Source: Duganella sp. BuS-21
Lineage (GTDB): Bacteria; Pseudomonadota; Gammaproteobacteria; Burkholderiales; Burkholderiaceae_D
DNA: 64,000 nt
Direction: 5' to 3'
Assembly: GCA_041874725.1 (NCBI GenBank)
Contig: CP097466.1
Location: forward strand, 558,001-622,000
Numbering within the stretch: the stretch's first letter is position 1; each line of letters starts with the position of its first letter. The translations under genes and the position numbers were made by a program. Below the pieces are notes generated by a model. It worked only from the letters and a program-made list of their open reading frames with translations, was not told where the DNA came from and searched no databases. Positions 8,476 through 19,054 of this stretch are shown piece after piece.

Positions 8476-10845
8476 TTAATAGATCGCCCGTAACTGCCTG
8501 GCCGCCGCCACCATATTGCGCAGCGCCGTTTCGGTCTCGGCCCAGCCGCGCGTCTTCAGGCCGCAGTCGGGATTGACCCACAGGTTGGCCGGCGGAATCA
8601 CCGCGCTGGCCTTCTGCAGCAGGCGCACCATTTCCTGCTGGTCCGGCACGCGCGGCGAGTGGATGTCGTAGACGCCGGGACCGATTTCGTTCGGGTAGCG
8701 GAACTGGCCGAAGCCGTTCAGCAGTTCCATGTCCGAGCGGCTGGTCTCGATGGTGATGACGTCGGCGTCCATGGCGGCGATCTGCGGCAGGATGTCGTTG
8801 AACTCGGCGTAGCACATGTGGGTGTGGATCTGGGTGGCGTCCGCCACCGCGCTGGCCGAGACGCGGAAGGCGTGCGTGGCCCAGTCCAGGTAGTCATCCC
8901 AGCGGCCGCGCCGCAGCGGCAGGCCTTCGCGCACGGCCGGTTCGTCGATCTGGATGATGCCGATGCCGGCCTGCTCCAGGTCCGCCACCTCGTCGCGGAT
9001 GGCCAGCGCGATCTGCAGCGCGGTGCGCGCACGCGGCTGGTCGTCGCGCACGAAAGACCATTGCAGGATGGTGATGGGACCCGTCAGCATGCCTTTCATC
9101 GGCTTGGCGGTCAGGCTTTGCGCATGCACGGTCCAGTCCACCGTCATGGCTTTCGGGCGGCTGACGTCGCCGTAGATGATGGGCGGCTTGACGCAACGCG
9201 AACCGTAGGATTGCACCCAGCCCAATTGCGTGAAGACGAAGCCGTCCAACTGCTCGCCGAAATATTCGACCATGTCGTTGCGTTCGGCTTCGCCGTGGAC
9301 CAGCACGTCCAGGCCCAGCGCTTCCTGGCGCTGCACGGCGTCGGCGATTTCGGCGCGCATCGCGGCTTCGTAGTCGGCCAGGCTCAGTTCGCCCCGCTTG
9401 AAGCTGGCGCGGGCGCTGCGGATGGCCGGCGTTTGCGGGAAGGAGCCGATGGTGGTGGTGGGGAAGGCCGGCAGCTGGAAGCGGGCGCGCTGCTCGGCCT
9501 GGCGCTGGGCGAAGCCGGCGCGGCGCTGGCCGGCGTCGGCCGGCAAGGCCTGCAGGCGCGCGGCAACGGCGGCCTGATGCACGCGCGGGCTGGCGCGGCG
9601 GCTGGCGATGGCGGCGCGCGACACGGCCAGCGCGTCGGTGGTGCCGGCGTCGTATTCACCGTGCAGGGCGCGCTTGAGCAGGTAGAGCTCATCGAGTTTT
9701 TCGGTGGCGAAGGCCAGCCAGGAGCGGATTTCCGGGGCGAGCGCGGTTTCGGCGGCCAGCGTGAACGGCGCGTGCAGCAGTGAGCAGGAGGAGGACAGCC
9801 ACAGCTTGCCGGCGCGCTTGTCGGCGATGGGGGCCAGCACGGCCAGGGCGGCGTCGAGGTCGGTGCGCCAGATGTTGCGGCCATCGACGATGCCGACCGA
9901 TAGTACTTTGTGCACCGGCAGCCAGTCGGCGATGCTGGTCAGCTCGTGCGCGGCGCGCACGCCGTCCACGTGCAGGCCGGCCACCGGCAGGCGGCAGGCC
10001 AGGCTGAGGTTTTCTTCCAGCGGCGAGAAGTAGGTCGCCAGCAGCAGCGGCACGCCAACCTGGTTCAGTTGCCAGTAGCTGTTTTCAAAGGCGCTGCGCC
10101 ACGGGGCCGGCAAGTCGAGGCCGAGGATCGGTTCGTCGATCTGGACCCACTCGACGCCCAGCGCTTTCAGGCGGTCCAGTACCTGGCCGTAGACCGGCAG
10201 CAACTGGTCCAGCAGGGAGAGGCGGTCGAAATCCACGGCGCCCTTGGACTTGCCCAGCCATAGGAAGGTGAGGGGACCGATCAGCGTGGCCTTGACGGCG
10301 TGGCCGAGGGCCTGGGCCTCCGCTACTTCGTCGAACAGGCGCTCGCAGGACAGGGCGAACACGGTGTCGGCGCTGAATTCCGGCACCAGATAGTGGTAGT
10401 TGGTGTCGAACCATTTGGTCATTTCCAGCGCGGCGGCGGCGTGCAGGGCGCCGCCTTGCTGCGGCTGGCCGCAGCCACAGCCTGCTTGGTGCGCACCATC
10501 CGCCTGGGCCGCCACGCCGCTGCGGCCGCGCGCCATCGTGAAGTAGCGGCTCAGCTGCGACTGCGCCGGCGTGAAGCCGTAGCGCGCCGGCTCGCAGCCC
10601 AGCAACTGGATATGGTTGGCGACCTGGTCGTAGAACGCAAAATCGCCCACCGTCACGAAGTCGAGCCCGGCCTCGCGTTGCAAGGCCCAATGGCGGGCGC
10701 GCAGTTCGCGGCCCGTACTTTCCAGTTGCGCTTCGTCCTGCTCGCCGCGCCAGTGACGTTCCAGCGCAAATTTCAGTTCGCGTGCCGCGCCGATGCGTGG
10801 AAAGCCGGGAATGTGAGTCTGTATCTTTTTGTTACTATTGGTCAT
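8476..10845 (-). CDS. metE: Cobalamin-independent methionine synthase
   Basis: A 789-residue enzyme transferring methyl from 5-methyltetrahydropteroyl-triglutamate to homocysteine. Zinc ligands are visible as His676 and Cys678 in THMCYAEF and Cys761 in NPDCGL. The start ATG at 10843-10845 ([19 protein letters not shown]) fits the family N-terminus; an earlier in-frame ATG at 10908 adds unrelated residues. Compared with typical 750-770 residue enzymes there is an insertion around residues 110-140, just before [14 protein letters not shown], rich in Ala, Gly and Gln with CGCG. It is divergent from metR, its expected activator. Confidence 0.97.
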   Translation of the reverse strand: MTNSNKKIQTHIPGFPRIGAARELKFALERHWRGEQDEAQLESTGRELRARHWALQREAGLDFVTVGDFAFYDQVANHIQLLGCEPARYGFTPAQSQLSRYFTMARGRSGVAAQADGAHQAGCGCGQPQQGGALHAAAALEMTKWFDTNYHYLVPEFSADTVFALSCERLFDEVAEAQALGHAVKATLIGPLTFLWLGKSKGAVDFDRLSLLDQLLPVYGQVLDRLKALGVEWVQIDEPILGLDLPAPWRSAFENSYWQLNQVGVPLLLATYFSPLEENLSLACRLPVAGLHVDGVRAAHELTSIADWLPVHKVLSVGIVDGRNIWRTDLDAALAVLAPIADKRAGKLWLSSSCSLLHAPFTLAAETALAPEIRSWLAFATEKLDELYLLKRALHGEYDAGTTDALAVSRAAIASRRASPRVHQAAVAARLQALPADAGQRRAGFAQRQAEQRARFQLPAFPTTTIGSFPQTPAIRSARASFKRGELSLADYEAAMRAEIADAVQRQEALGLDVLVHGEAERNDMVEYFGEQLDGFVFTQLGWVQSYGSRCVKPPIIYGDVSRPKAMTVDWTVHAQSLTAKPMKGMLTGPITILQWSFVRDDQPRARTALQIALAIRDEVADLEQAGIGIIQIDEPAVREGLPLRRGRWDDYLDWATHAFRVSASAVADATQIHTHMCYAEFNDILPQIAAMDADVITIETSRSDMELLNGFGQFRYPNEIGPGVYDIHSPRVPDQQEMVRLLQKASAVIPPANLWVNPDCGLKTRGWAETETALRNMVAAARQLRAIY

Positions 10846-10951
10846 GGTGCTGTCATCCGCATTTAATATTGGTGGGATAAAGTGTGCGGCAAACCGGTCT
10901 ATAATCAAAACGAAAGATTTTGCGGTATCACATGAAAATAACTAATAGACC

Positions 10952-11860
10952 ATGCTAGAGATACGTCATTTACGCACCCTGAGTGCGCTTCGTTCGGCCG
11001 GCAGCCTGGTGCGCGCTGCGCAGCTGCTCAACCTGACCCAGTCGGCCCTGTCCCATCAAATCAAGTTACTGGAAGATCGCTACGGCGGACCGCTTTTTGA
11101 GCGCAAATCGGTGCCGATAGGCTTTACCGCCACCGGCGCCCGGCTGCTCAAGCTGGCCGACCTTCTGTTGCCGGAAATTGAAACCGCAGAACGCGAAGTT
11201 GCGCGCCTGATGCAGGGAGATAGCGGGCAATTGCGGGTGGCGCTGGAGTGCCACACCTGTTTCGACTGGCTGATGCCGGTCATGGATGAGTTCCGCAAAC
11301 GCTGGCCCGAAGTTGAAATCGACCTGGTCTCGGGCTTCCATAGCGAACCGGCGGACCTGCTGCGCAGCGGCGAGGCCGACCTGGTAATCGGCTCGCCCTA
11401 CGGCCCGGAATTCGCCACCTTTCCCCTGTTCCGTTTCGAAATCCTGGTGGTGATGGCGCAAAAACACCGGCTGGCAGCGCAGCGCCGCCTGCAGGCCGCC
11501 GACTTCCAGGGCGAAACGCTGATCACCTACCCGGTCCCGGCCGAGCGTATCGATTTGATCCGCGAAGTGCTGCAGCCGGCCGGCGTCGATTTCCAGCGGC
11601 GCACTGCGGAATTGACCGTCGCCGTCCTGCAATTGGTGGCCAGCCGGCGCGGAATTGCTGCACTGCCGAACTGGGCGATCAAGAATTATGTGGACTATGA
11701 CTACGTGATTGCACGGCCCGTGGGCGAGCAGGGCTTGTGGAGCGATTTGTTCGTCTCGGTCCCGGAGGCGCAGAAACACAAGGCTTACGTGCTCGACTTC
11801 GTCAACGTGATACGGGAGCAGTGCGCCGCCTCGCTGGATGGTATCAAATTATTATCGTGA
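10952..11860 (+). CDS. metR: LysR-type regulator MetR
   Basis: A 302-residue LysR-type transcription factor: N-terminal winged HTH (about 1-60, with LNLTQSALSHQIKLLEDRYG) and C-terminal effector domain that in MetR binds homocysteine. The effector-domain segment LECHTCFDWLMPVMDEFRKRW is typical of MetR. Divergent placement from metE, with 106 bp between the start codons, strongly supports the assignment. I could not pick a clean MetR box by eye in the gap. Confidence 0.93.
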   Translation: MLEIRHLRTLSALRSAGSLVRAAQLLNLTQSALSHQIKLLEDRYGGPLFERKSVPIGFTATGARLLKLADLLLPEIETAEREVARLMQGDSGQLRVALECHTCFDWLMPVMDEFRKRWPEVEIDLVSGFHSEPADLLRSGEADLVIGSPYGPEFATFPLFRFEILVVMAQKHRLAAQRRLQAADFQGETLITYPVPAERIDLIREVLQPAGVDFQRRTAELTVAVLQLVASRRGIAALPNWAIKNYVDYDYVIARPVGEQGLWSDLFVSVPEAQKHKAYVLDFVNVIREQCAASLDGIKLLS

Positions 11861-11899
11861 CAAATAGTTGCTATTTCTTCAAAATATAAGCGTTAGGGC

Positions 11900-11913
11900 T
11901 TGATGTGCATCAA
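11900..11913. promoter_or_regulatory. FNR/Anr-type box upstream of phaA
   Basis: TTGATGTGCATCAA is an exact match to the consensus TTGAT-N4-ATCAA recognised by FNR/Anr/Dnr proteins. It lies 159 bp before the phaA start in the metR-phaA gap. Orientation relative to a promoter is not resolved. Confidence 0.6.
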
Positions 11914-12072
11914 AGTCAGTGCAGAAAGCTGCGCATACGATTGGTGCCCGGTGCTTGCGTCTCGCGGCGGCGCACCATCGAAACCTGCCACGCCTTATTT
12001 GTGGACGGCGTATGATAAAAGTTCGCGTTGTTGCTCAACTTAGCCGGTCCGGCCGGCGCATTGGAGAATCAA

Positions 12073-13251
12073 ATGGATGATGTAGTTATCGTGGCCGCTG
12101 GCCGTACTGGTGTCGGCAAATTCGGCGGTAGCCTGGCGAAGACCCCAGCCTCCGAGCTCGGCGCGCATGTGATCAAGGGCCTGCTGGCCAAGACCGGCAT
12201 CGATCCGAACCTGATCAGCGAAGCGATCCTGGGCCAGGTGCTGACCGCCGGCGTCGGCCAGAATCCGGCGCGCCAGGCGGTTATCAAGTCGGGCTTGCCG
12301 AACACCATTCCCGGTTTCACCATCAACCATGTGTGCGGCTCCGGCCTGAAGGCCACCCATCTGGCGGCGCAAGCCATCAAGGCCGGCGACGCCCAGATCG
12401 TCATCGCCGGCGGCCAGGAAAACATGAGCGCCTCGCCGCACGTGATTCCCGGCTCGCGCGACGGTTTCCGCATGGGCGACTTCAAAGCCGTCGACAGCAT
12501 GATCGTGGACGGCCTGTGGGACGCCTACAACCAGTACCACATGGGCACCACCGCCGAGAATGTCGCGAAGAAATACGACATCTCGCGCGCCGAGCAGGAC
12601 GAGTTCGCCCTGCAATCGCAGCTGAAAGCGGAAGCCGCGCAAAAAGCCGGCAAGTTCAAGGATGAGATCCTGCCGCTGGAAATCGTGCAGAAGAAAGGCA
12701 GCTTCGTTTTCGACACCGATGAATACGTCAAGCCAGGCTCGACCCTGGAGGGCCTGGCCGGTCTGCGTCCGGCCTTCGCCAAGGACGGCACGGTCACCGC
12801 CGGCAACGCCTCCGGCCTGAACGACGGCGCCGCCGCCGTGATCATGATGTCGGCCACCAAGGCCAAGGAACTGGGCCTGCCGGTGCTGGCCAAGATCAAG
12901 GCCTACGCTTCGTCCGGCCTGGACCCCGCCTTCATGGGCATGGGGCCGGTCTCGGCCACCAAGCTGTGCCTGAAAAAGGCCGGCTGGACCCCGGACGATC
13001 TGGACCTGCTGGAAATTAACGAAGCCTTCGCCGCGCAAGCGGTGGCCGTCAACAAGGAGATGGGCTGGGATACGAGCAAGATCAACGTCAATGGCGGCGC
13101 GATCGCGATCGGCCACCCGATCGGTGCATCCGGTGCCCGCGTGCTGGTGACCCTGATCCACGAAATGATCCGTCGCGACGCGAAAAAAGGCCTGGCCTCG
13201 CTGTGCATCGGCGGCGGCATGGGCGTGGCGCTGGCGATCGAGCGCGCGTAG
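12073..13251 (+). CDS. phaA: Acetyl-CoA C-acetyltransferase (beta-ketothiolase)
   Basis: A 392-residue thiolase condensing two acetyl-CoA to acetoacetyl-CoA. The acyl-accepting Cys88 in [10 protein letters not shown], the His in [13 protein letters not shown] and the second active-site Cys in LCIGGGMG are intact. ATG at 12073 is preceded by GGAGAA with good spacing; an earlier in-frame start at 12028 has no site. phaB follows after 165 bp, so the pair likely supplies 3-hydroxybutyryl-CoA for polyhydroxybutyrate. No phaC synthase is nearby, so a role in other acetoacetyl-CoA metabolism is also possible. Confidence 0.93.
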   Translation: MDDVVIVAAGRTGVGKFGGSLAKTPASELGAHVIKGLLAKTGIDPNLISEAILGQVLTAGVGQNPARQAVIKSGLPNTIPGFTINHVCGSGLKATHLAAQAIKAGDAQIVIAGGQENMSASPHVIPGSRDGFRMGDFKAVDSMIVDGLWDAYNQYHMGTTAENVAKKYDISRAEQDEFALQSQLKAEAAQKAGKFKDEILPLEIVQKKGSFVFDTDEYVKPGSTLEGLAGLRPAFAKDGTVTAGNASGLNDGAAAVIMMSATKAKELGLPVLAKIKAYASSGLDPAFMGMGPVSATKLCLKKAGWTPDDLDLLEINEAFAAQAVAVNKEMGWDTSKINVNGGAIAIGHPIGASGARVLVTLIHEMIRRDAKKGLASLCIGGGMGVALAIERA

Positions 13252-13277
13252 TCGAATTTTGGAGTGACTCGAAAAGC

Positions 13278-13372
13278 GTCATTCCGCATCGGCGGACCGC
13301 CGCCCAGGCGGAAATCCATGGGGCGCTTGATTGCTGGCTCGGCATGGGTTCCCGCTTGCGCGGGAACGACGG
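13278..13372. repeat. Dispersed double-hairpin repeat, copy 2
   Basis: Lies between phaA and phaB. The left half reads GTCATTCCGC..GCGGAAATCCATG and the right half CATGGGTTCCCGC..GCGGGAACGAC. Two hairpins separated by about 30 bp are the same design as the copies at 8353, 16201 and 50028. Confidence 0.75.
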
Positions 13373-13416
13373 ATCTCAAGTAGTTTTGGTGTTTGTTTAA
13401 ATAAGAGGGGACGAAA

Positions 13417-14157
13417 ATGGCAAGAGTTGCATTAGTAACCGGTGGCATGGGTGGTCTGGGCGAAGCGATTTGTTTCAAGCTGTCGGCATTAGGCTATTGT
13501 GTGGTCACCACGTATTCCCCTGGCAATCCCAAAGTTGAGCAATGGCTGGCCACCACCCGTGACCAGGGCTACAACTTCCGCGCCTATCCGTGCGACGTGG
13601 CCGATTACGATTCGGCGCAGCAGTGCATCGCCGCCATCCAGAAGGAAATCGGTCCGGTGGACGTGCTGGTGAATAACGCCGGCATTACCCGCGACATGAC
13701 CTTCAAGAAGATGGACAAGCCGAACTGGGACGCCGTGATGTCCACCAACCTGGACTCCGTGTTCAACATGACCAAGCCGGTGTGCGACGGCATGGTGGAA
13801 CGTGGCTGGGGCCGCATCATCAATATTTCGTCGGTGAACGGTCAGAAGGGCGCGTTCGGCCAGACCAACTACTCGGCCGCCAAGGCCGGCATGCACGGCT
13901 TCACCAAGGCGCTGGCGCTGGAAGTGGCGCGCAAGGGCGTGACCGTCAACACCATCTCGCCGGGCTACATCGGCACCAAGATGGTGATGGAGATCCCGCA
14001 GGAGGTGCTCGACACCAAGATCGTGCCGCAAATTCCGATGGGGCGCCTGGGCAAACCGGAAGAAGTGGCGGGCCTGGTGGCCTACCTGTCGTCGGACGAG
14101 GCGGCCTTCGTGACCGGCTCCAACATCGCCATCAACGGCGGCCAGCACATGTCCTAA
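13417..14157 (+). CDS. phaB: Acetoacetyl-CoA reductase
   Basis: A 246-residue short-chain dehydrogenase reducing acetoacetyl-CoA to (R)-3-hydroxybutyryl-CoA with NADPH. The cofactor loop is TGGMGGLG near the N-terminus, NNAG is present, and the Ser-Tyr-Lys catalytic set appears in ISSVNG and NYSAAK. The C-terminal INGGQHMS is typical of PhaB. It follows phaA and ends at a strong terminator. Confidence 0.95.
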   Translation: MARVALVTGGMGGLGEAICFKLSALGYCVVTTYSPGNPKVEQWLATTRDQGYNFRAYPCDVADYDSAQQCIAAIQKEIGPVDVLVNNAGITRDMTFKKMDKPNWDAVMSTNLDSVFNMTKPVCDGMVERGWGRIINISSVNGQKGAFGQTNYSAAKAGMHGFTKALALEVARKGVTVNTISPGYIGTKMVMEIPQEVLDTKIVPQIPMGRLGKPEEVAGLVAYLSSDEAAFVTGSNIAINGGQHMS

Positions 14158-14189
14158 GTCGGTCCAACGCGGCAACGCCGCTACACAAG

Positions 14190-14222
14190 GCCGGGCTCGT
14201 TCGCGATCCCGGCTTTTTTTTC
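14190..14222 (+). terminator. Rho-independent terminator after phaB
   Basis: GCCGGG (14190-14195) pairs with CCCGGC (14208-14213) across a 12-nt loop and is followed by nine T residues. Confidence 0.85.
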
Positions 14223-14254
14223 GTACAATCTGCTATCAACGCCTAAGGATAGCC

Positions 14255-15211
14255 ATGTTCGACGCCACCTCGCCCCTGTTCCCGCCGATTACTCCGAGCC
14301 AGCACGGCATGCTGGCGGTCGATGAGCTGCACACCATTTACTGGGAAGAGGTCGGCAATCCCGACGGCATCCCGGTGATCTTCCTGCATGGCGGCCCCGG
14401 CGCCGGCCTGTCGCCGCAGCATCGCCGCTTCTTCGATCCGGAACAGTACCGGGTGATTTTGTTCGACCAGCGCGGCGCCGGCAAGTCGGTGCCGGTGGGC
14501 GAGTGCCGCAACAACACCACCGCGCTGCTAATCGAGGACATCGAACGCCTGCGCGTGCTGTTCGGCATCGAGCAATGGCTGGTGTTCGGCGGTTCCTGGG
14601 GCTCGACCCTGGCGCTGGCCTACGGCCAGGCCCATCCCGAACGCTGCCTCGGCTTCGTATTGCGCGGCATCTTCCTCTGCACCCAGGCCGAAGTCGATTG
14701 GTTCCTCGATGGCGCGCAGTGGTTCCATCCCGAGGTGCACGCCGACTTCATCGCACCGATCCCGGAAGCGGAGCGCGGCAACCTGCTGCAAGCCTATGTC
14801 AAGCGCATCATGAGCGACGACCCGGCCGTGCATTGGCCGGCGGTGCGCGCCTGGAGCCGCTTCGAAGGCCGTCGCGTGTTCCTGCTGCCGCAGGCCGAAG
14901 ATCCGCCGTCGGACGCGCTGGACCTGGGCGTGGGCCGGCTGGAATCGCACTACATGGTCAACCTCGGCTTCTTCAGCGAAGACCAGCTGCTGCGCAACGT
15001 CGACCGCATCGCCCACCTGCCGGTGGTGATCGTGCAGGGCCGCTACGACGTGATCTGCCCGCCGGTGTCGGCCTGGCGCCTGCACCAGGCCTGGCCCGGA
15101 TCGGTGCTGAAGATGATTCCCGACGCCGGTCACGGCGCCATGGAAACCGGCATCGCGCGGGCGCTGGTGGGGGCCACCGAGCAGTTCAAGCGCACCCGCG
15201 GCTTCGCCTGA
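14255..15211 (+). CDS. pip: Prolyl aminopeptidase (proline iminopeptidase)
   Basis: A 318-residue alpha/beta hydrolase of family S33 that removes N-terminal proline from peptides in the cytoplasm. The HGGPGAG oxyanion loop, the nucleophile elbow GGSWGS (Ser114), the DQRGAGKS motif and the late Asp/His (RYDVICP, DAGHGAME) are present. It is a single gene behind the phaB terminator; the next gene starts 60 bp on. Confidence 0.95.
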   Translation: MFDATSPLFPPITPSQHGMLAVDELHTIYWEEVGNPDGIPVIFLHGGPGAGLSPQHRRFFDPEQYRVILFDQRGAGKSVPVGECRNNTTALLIEDIERLRVLFGIEQWLVFGGSWGSTLALAYGQAHPERCLGFVLRGIFLCTQAEVDWFLDGAQWFHPEVHADFIAPIPEAERGNLLQAYVKRIMSDDPAVHWPAVRAWSRFEGRRVFLLPQAEDPPSDALDLGVGRLESHYMVNLGFFSEDQLLRNVDRIAHLPVVIVQGRYDVICPPVSAWRLHQAWPGSVLKMIPDAGHGAMETGIARALVGATEQFKRTRGFA

Positions 15212-15271
15212 AAACCGGCCCGGGGGGACGCGGGCTGCTACACTGTGAACTGATCGACAAGAACAACATCC

Positions 15272-15721
15272 ATGGCACTCATGACTTTCCAGATCGGCGA
15301 CATCGGTCACATCATCCAGCTGGCGATCGCGCCGGTGTTCCTGCTATCTGGCGTGTGCACCAACCTGATCGTGCTGACCAACCGCCTGGCGCGCATCATC
15401 GACCGCTCGCGCGTGCTGGAAGACCGGCTCGACATCGCCTATAGCGACCCGTATCTGAATGAACTTGATGTGCTGTACCGCCGCTCCCACCTGATCAACA
15501 TGTCGATCGCGCTGTCGACCGCCTGCGGGCTGTTCGTGTGCGTGATCGTGGCGATGCTGTTCCTGGGCGATATCACCAACATCGGCCTGGACAAATACGT
15601 GGCCGGCACCTTCGTGGTGTCGGTCCTGTGCCTGGTCGGCAGCTTCATCTCGTTGCTGCGCGAAATATTTATTGCGTCGGCGTGGATGCGATCCCAGCGC
15701 CATGTCCGCCGCAAGCGTTAA
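15272..15721 (+). CDS. DUF2721 family membrane protein
   Basis: A 149-residue inner-membrane protein with three predicted helices (about 10-32, 78-100 and 108-132). The first is followed by the NRLARIIDRSR stretch characteristic of DUF2721. The start could be ATG 15272 or the third codon downstream, ATG 15281. Function is unknown for the family. It is co-directional with pip and the next gene (20-bp gap). Confidence 0.88.
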   Translation: MALMTFQIGDIGHIIQLAIAPVFLLSGVCTNLIVLTNRLARIIDRSRVLEDRLDIAYSDPYLNELDVLYRRSHLINMSIALSTACGLFVCVIVAMLFLGDITNIGLDKYVAGTFVVSVLCLVGSFISLLREIFIASAWMRSQRHVRRKR

Positions 15722-15741
15722 ACTTTTTATGTGAGAACACC

Positions 15742-16194
15742 ATGCACGACTACCAACGCCCGCCCACCCTGTACCGCTACGGCGTGCGCGAAGACCTGGA
15801 ACTGGCGCTGAGCCAGGGCCAGTTCATCCTGCGTCCCGCCTCCAACTGCCTGACGCTGAGTTTTTCGCAGGCTTGGGATCCCAAACTGTTCGAGTTGTTC
15901 TCGGCCGACGCCTGCCTGATCGTCCACAACACCGAGGAATTCGGCGAGCGCCTGCACCGCGCGGTGCAGCGCGCCCTGCCTAGCTGGGCGGGCATCGACG
16001 GCGCCATCGAATACGGCACGCGCGCGGCGCTGGGCCAGGCCTTCACCAAGACCGTGGGCGAAGCGCAGGAACAGGAATGGCAGTTCGCCTGGCGCGCCAT
16101 GCAGGCGCAATTGAGCCTGAACCCGGTGCTGGTCAAGATCGGCAGCCTGGAAAACTTCGCCGAGCTGCGTTCGAAGGATGCGTATCTGGCTTGA
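15742..16194 (+). CDS. Hypothetical protein
   Basis: A 150-residue soluble protein with no signal peptide or membrane helix. It begins MHDYQRPPTLYRYGVRED and is rich in aromatic residues. I do not recognise a family. The ATG at 15742 is preferred over far upstream in-frame starts because those overlap the DUF2721 gene completely. Likely co-transcribed with that gene. Confidence 0.82.
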   Translation: MHDYQRPPTLYRYGVREDLELALSQGQFILRPASNCLTLSFSQAWDPKLFELFSADACLIVHNTEEFGERLHRAVQRALPSWAGIDGAIEYGTRAALGQAFTKTVGEAQEQEWQFAWRAMQAQLSLNPVLVKIGSLENFAELRSKDAYLA

Positions 16195-16200
16195 CCCCCC

Positions 16201-16302
16201 GTCGTTCCCGCACACGCGGGAATCCATGCAGCGCCTCCCTGCACGCGAAATATGGATTCCCGCTTTCGCGGGAAGTCACTCGCCCAATGGGCGGAATGAC
16301 GG
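16201..16302. repeat. Dispersed double-hairpin repeat, copy 3
   Basis: Lies between two convergent genes, right after the stop at 16194. GTCGTTCCCGC..GCGGGAATCCATG is followed by ATGGATTCCCGC..GCGGGAAGTCA and an extra GCCCAATGGGC hairpin ending GGAATGAC. Confidence 0.8.
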
Positions 16303-16902
16303 TCAGGGCTGGGGAATAGCTTCCACCTTGGGCGCATCGCGGCGATCGAGACGCGCCAGCACGGCGCTCATCATGCGCTCGATATCGCTGCGGATCATTT
16401 TCGAGCCGAGGATGCCGGGCACATAGAAGTTGGGCATGATGCGGCCCTTGTAGATAATCTTGGTGCCGCCGGTTTCGGGCACCGGGATCAATTCCCAGCG
16501 CGATTCGTAGTGCTTCATGTCGCCGGAGATCAGCGAGATGTCGATGGCGGACATCGGCTGCTCGATCGCGCGCACGATCAGGTGGATGGTCTTGGACATG
16601 AACAGAAGCCGGGCCACGCCGAATTGTTCAATGATGACTTCATTGCCATTGCGCGACAACACCCTGCACGACTCCATATCGGGCACGAATTCCGCCATCC
16701 GCTCGTAGCCGGTGAGGATGCGCCATACCTTCGGCAGCGGCGCCGCCACGGTGCCGGTGGCATCCACTTCATACATGTGGTGGTTGTCCTGATCCACGCG
16801 GTTGACCGAGACCTCCAGCTTGGGCAATTCAAGCTTAGGTGCTTGCGCCATCCCCGGCTGGGCGGTCACACCTAACAACAAAAACAGAAGGAATCGCATC
16901 AT
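16303..16902 (-). CDS. Exported SRPBCC/START-like protein
   Basis: A 199-residue protein with a signal peptide (MMRFLLFLLLGVTAQPGMAQA, cleaved near residue 20) and a START/polyketide-cyclase type fold from about 38 to 185, beginning EVDATGTVAAPLPKVWRILTGYERM. Such proteins hold hydrophobic ligands; no specific ligand can be inferred. Two adjacent ATG codons could start it. It is divergent from fadH by under 100 bp. Confidence 0.85.
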   Translation of the reverse strand: MMRFLLFLLLGVTAQPGMAQAPKLELPKLEVSVNRVDQDNHHMYEVDATGTVAAPLPKVWRILTGYERMAEFVPDMESCRVLSRNGNEVIIEQFGVARLLFMSKTIHLIVRAIEQPMSAIDISLISGDMKHYESRWELIPVPETGGTKIIYKGRIMPNFYVPGILGSKMIRSDIERMMSAVLARLDRRDAPKVEAIPQP

Positions 16903-16959
16903 TTGCCCAGCCTACGGTAAAGGGTGGCAGAATACAAGCGCAGCACGCACGGACTTTAG

Positions 16960-19050
<2,091 letters not shown>

Positions 19051-19054
19051 CAGC

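Noticed and set aside
10846..10951. MetR binding site between metE and metR
   Set aside because: Expected from the family, but no clean TGAA-N5-TTCA match is visible, so no site is annotated.
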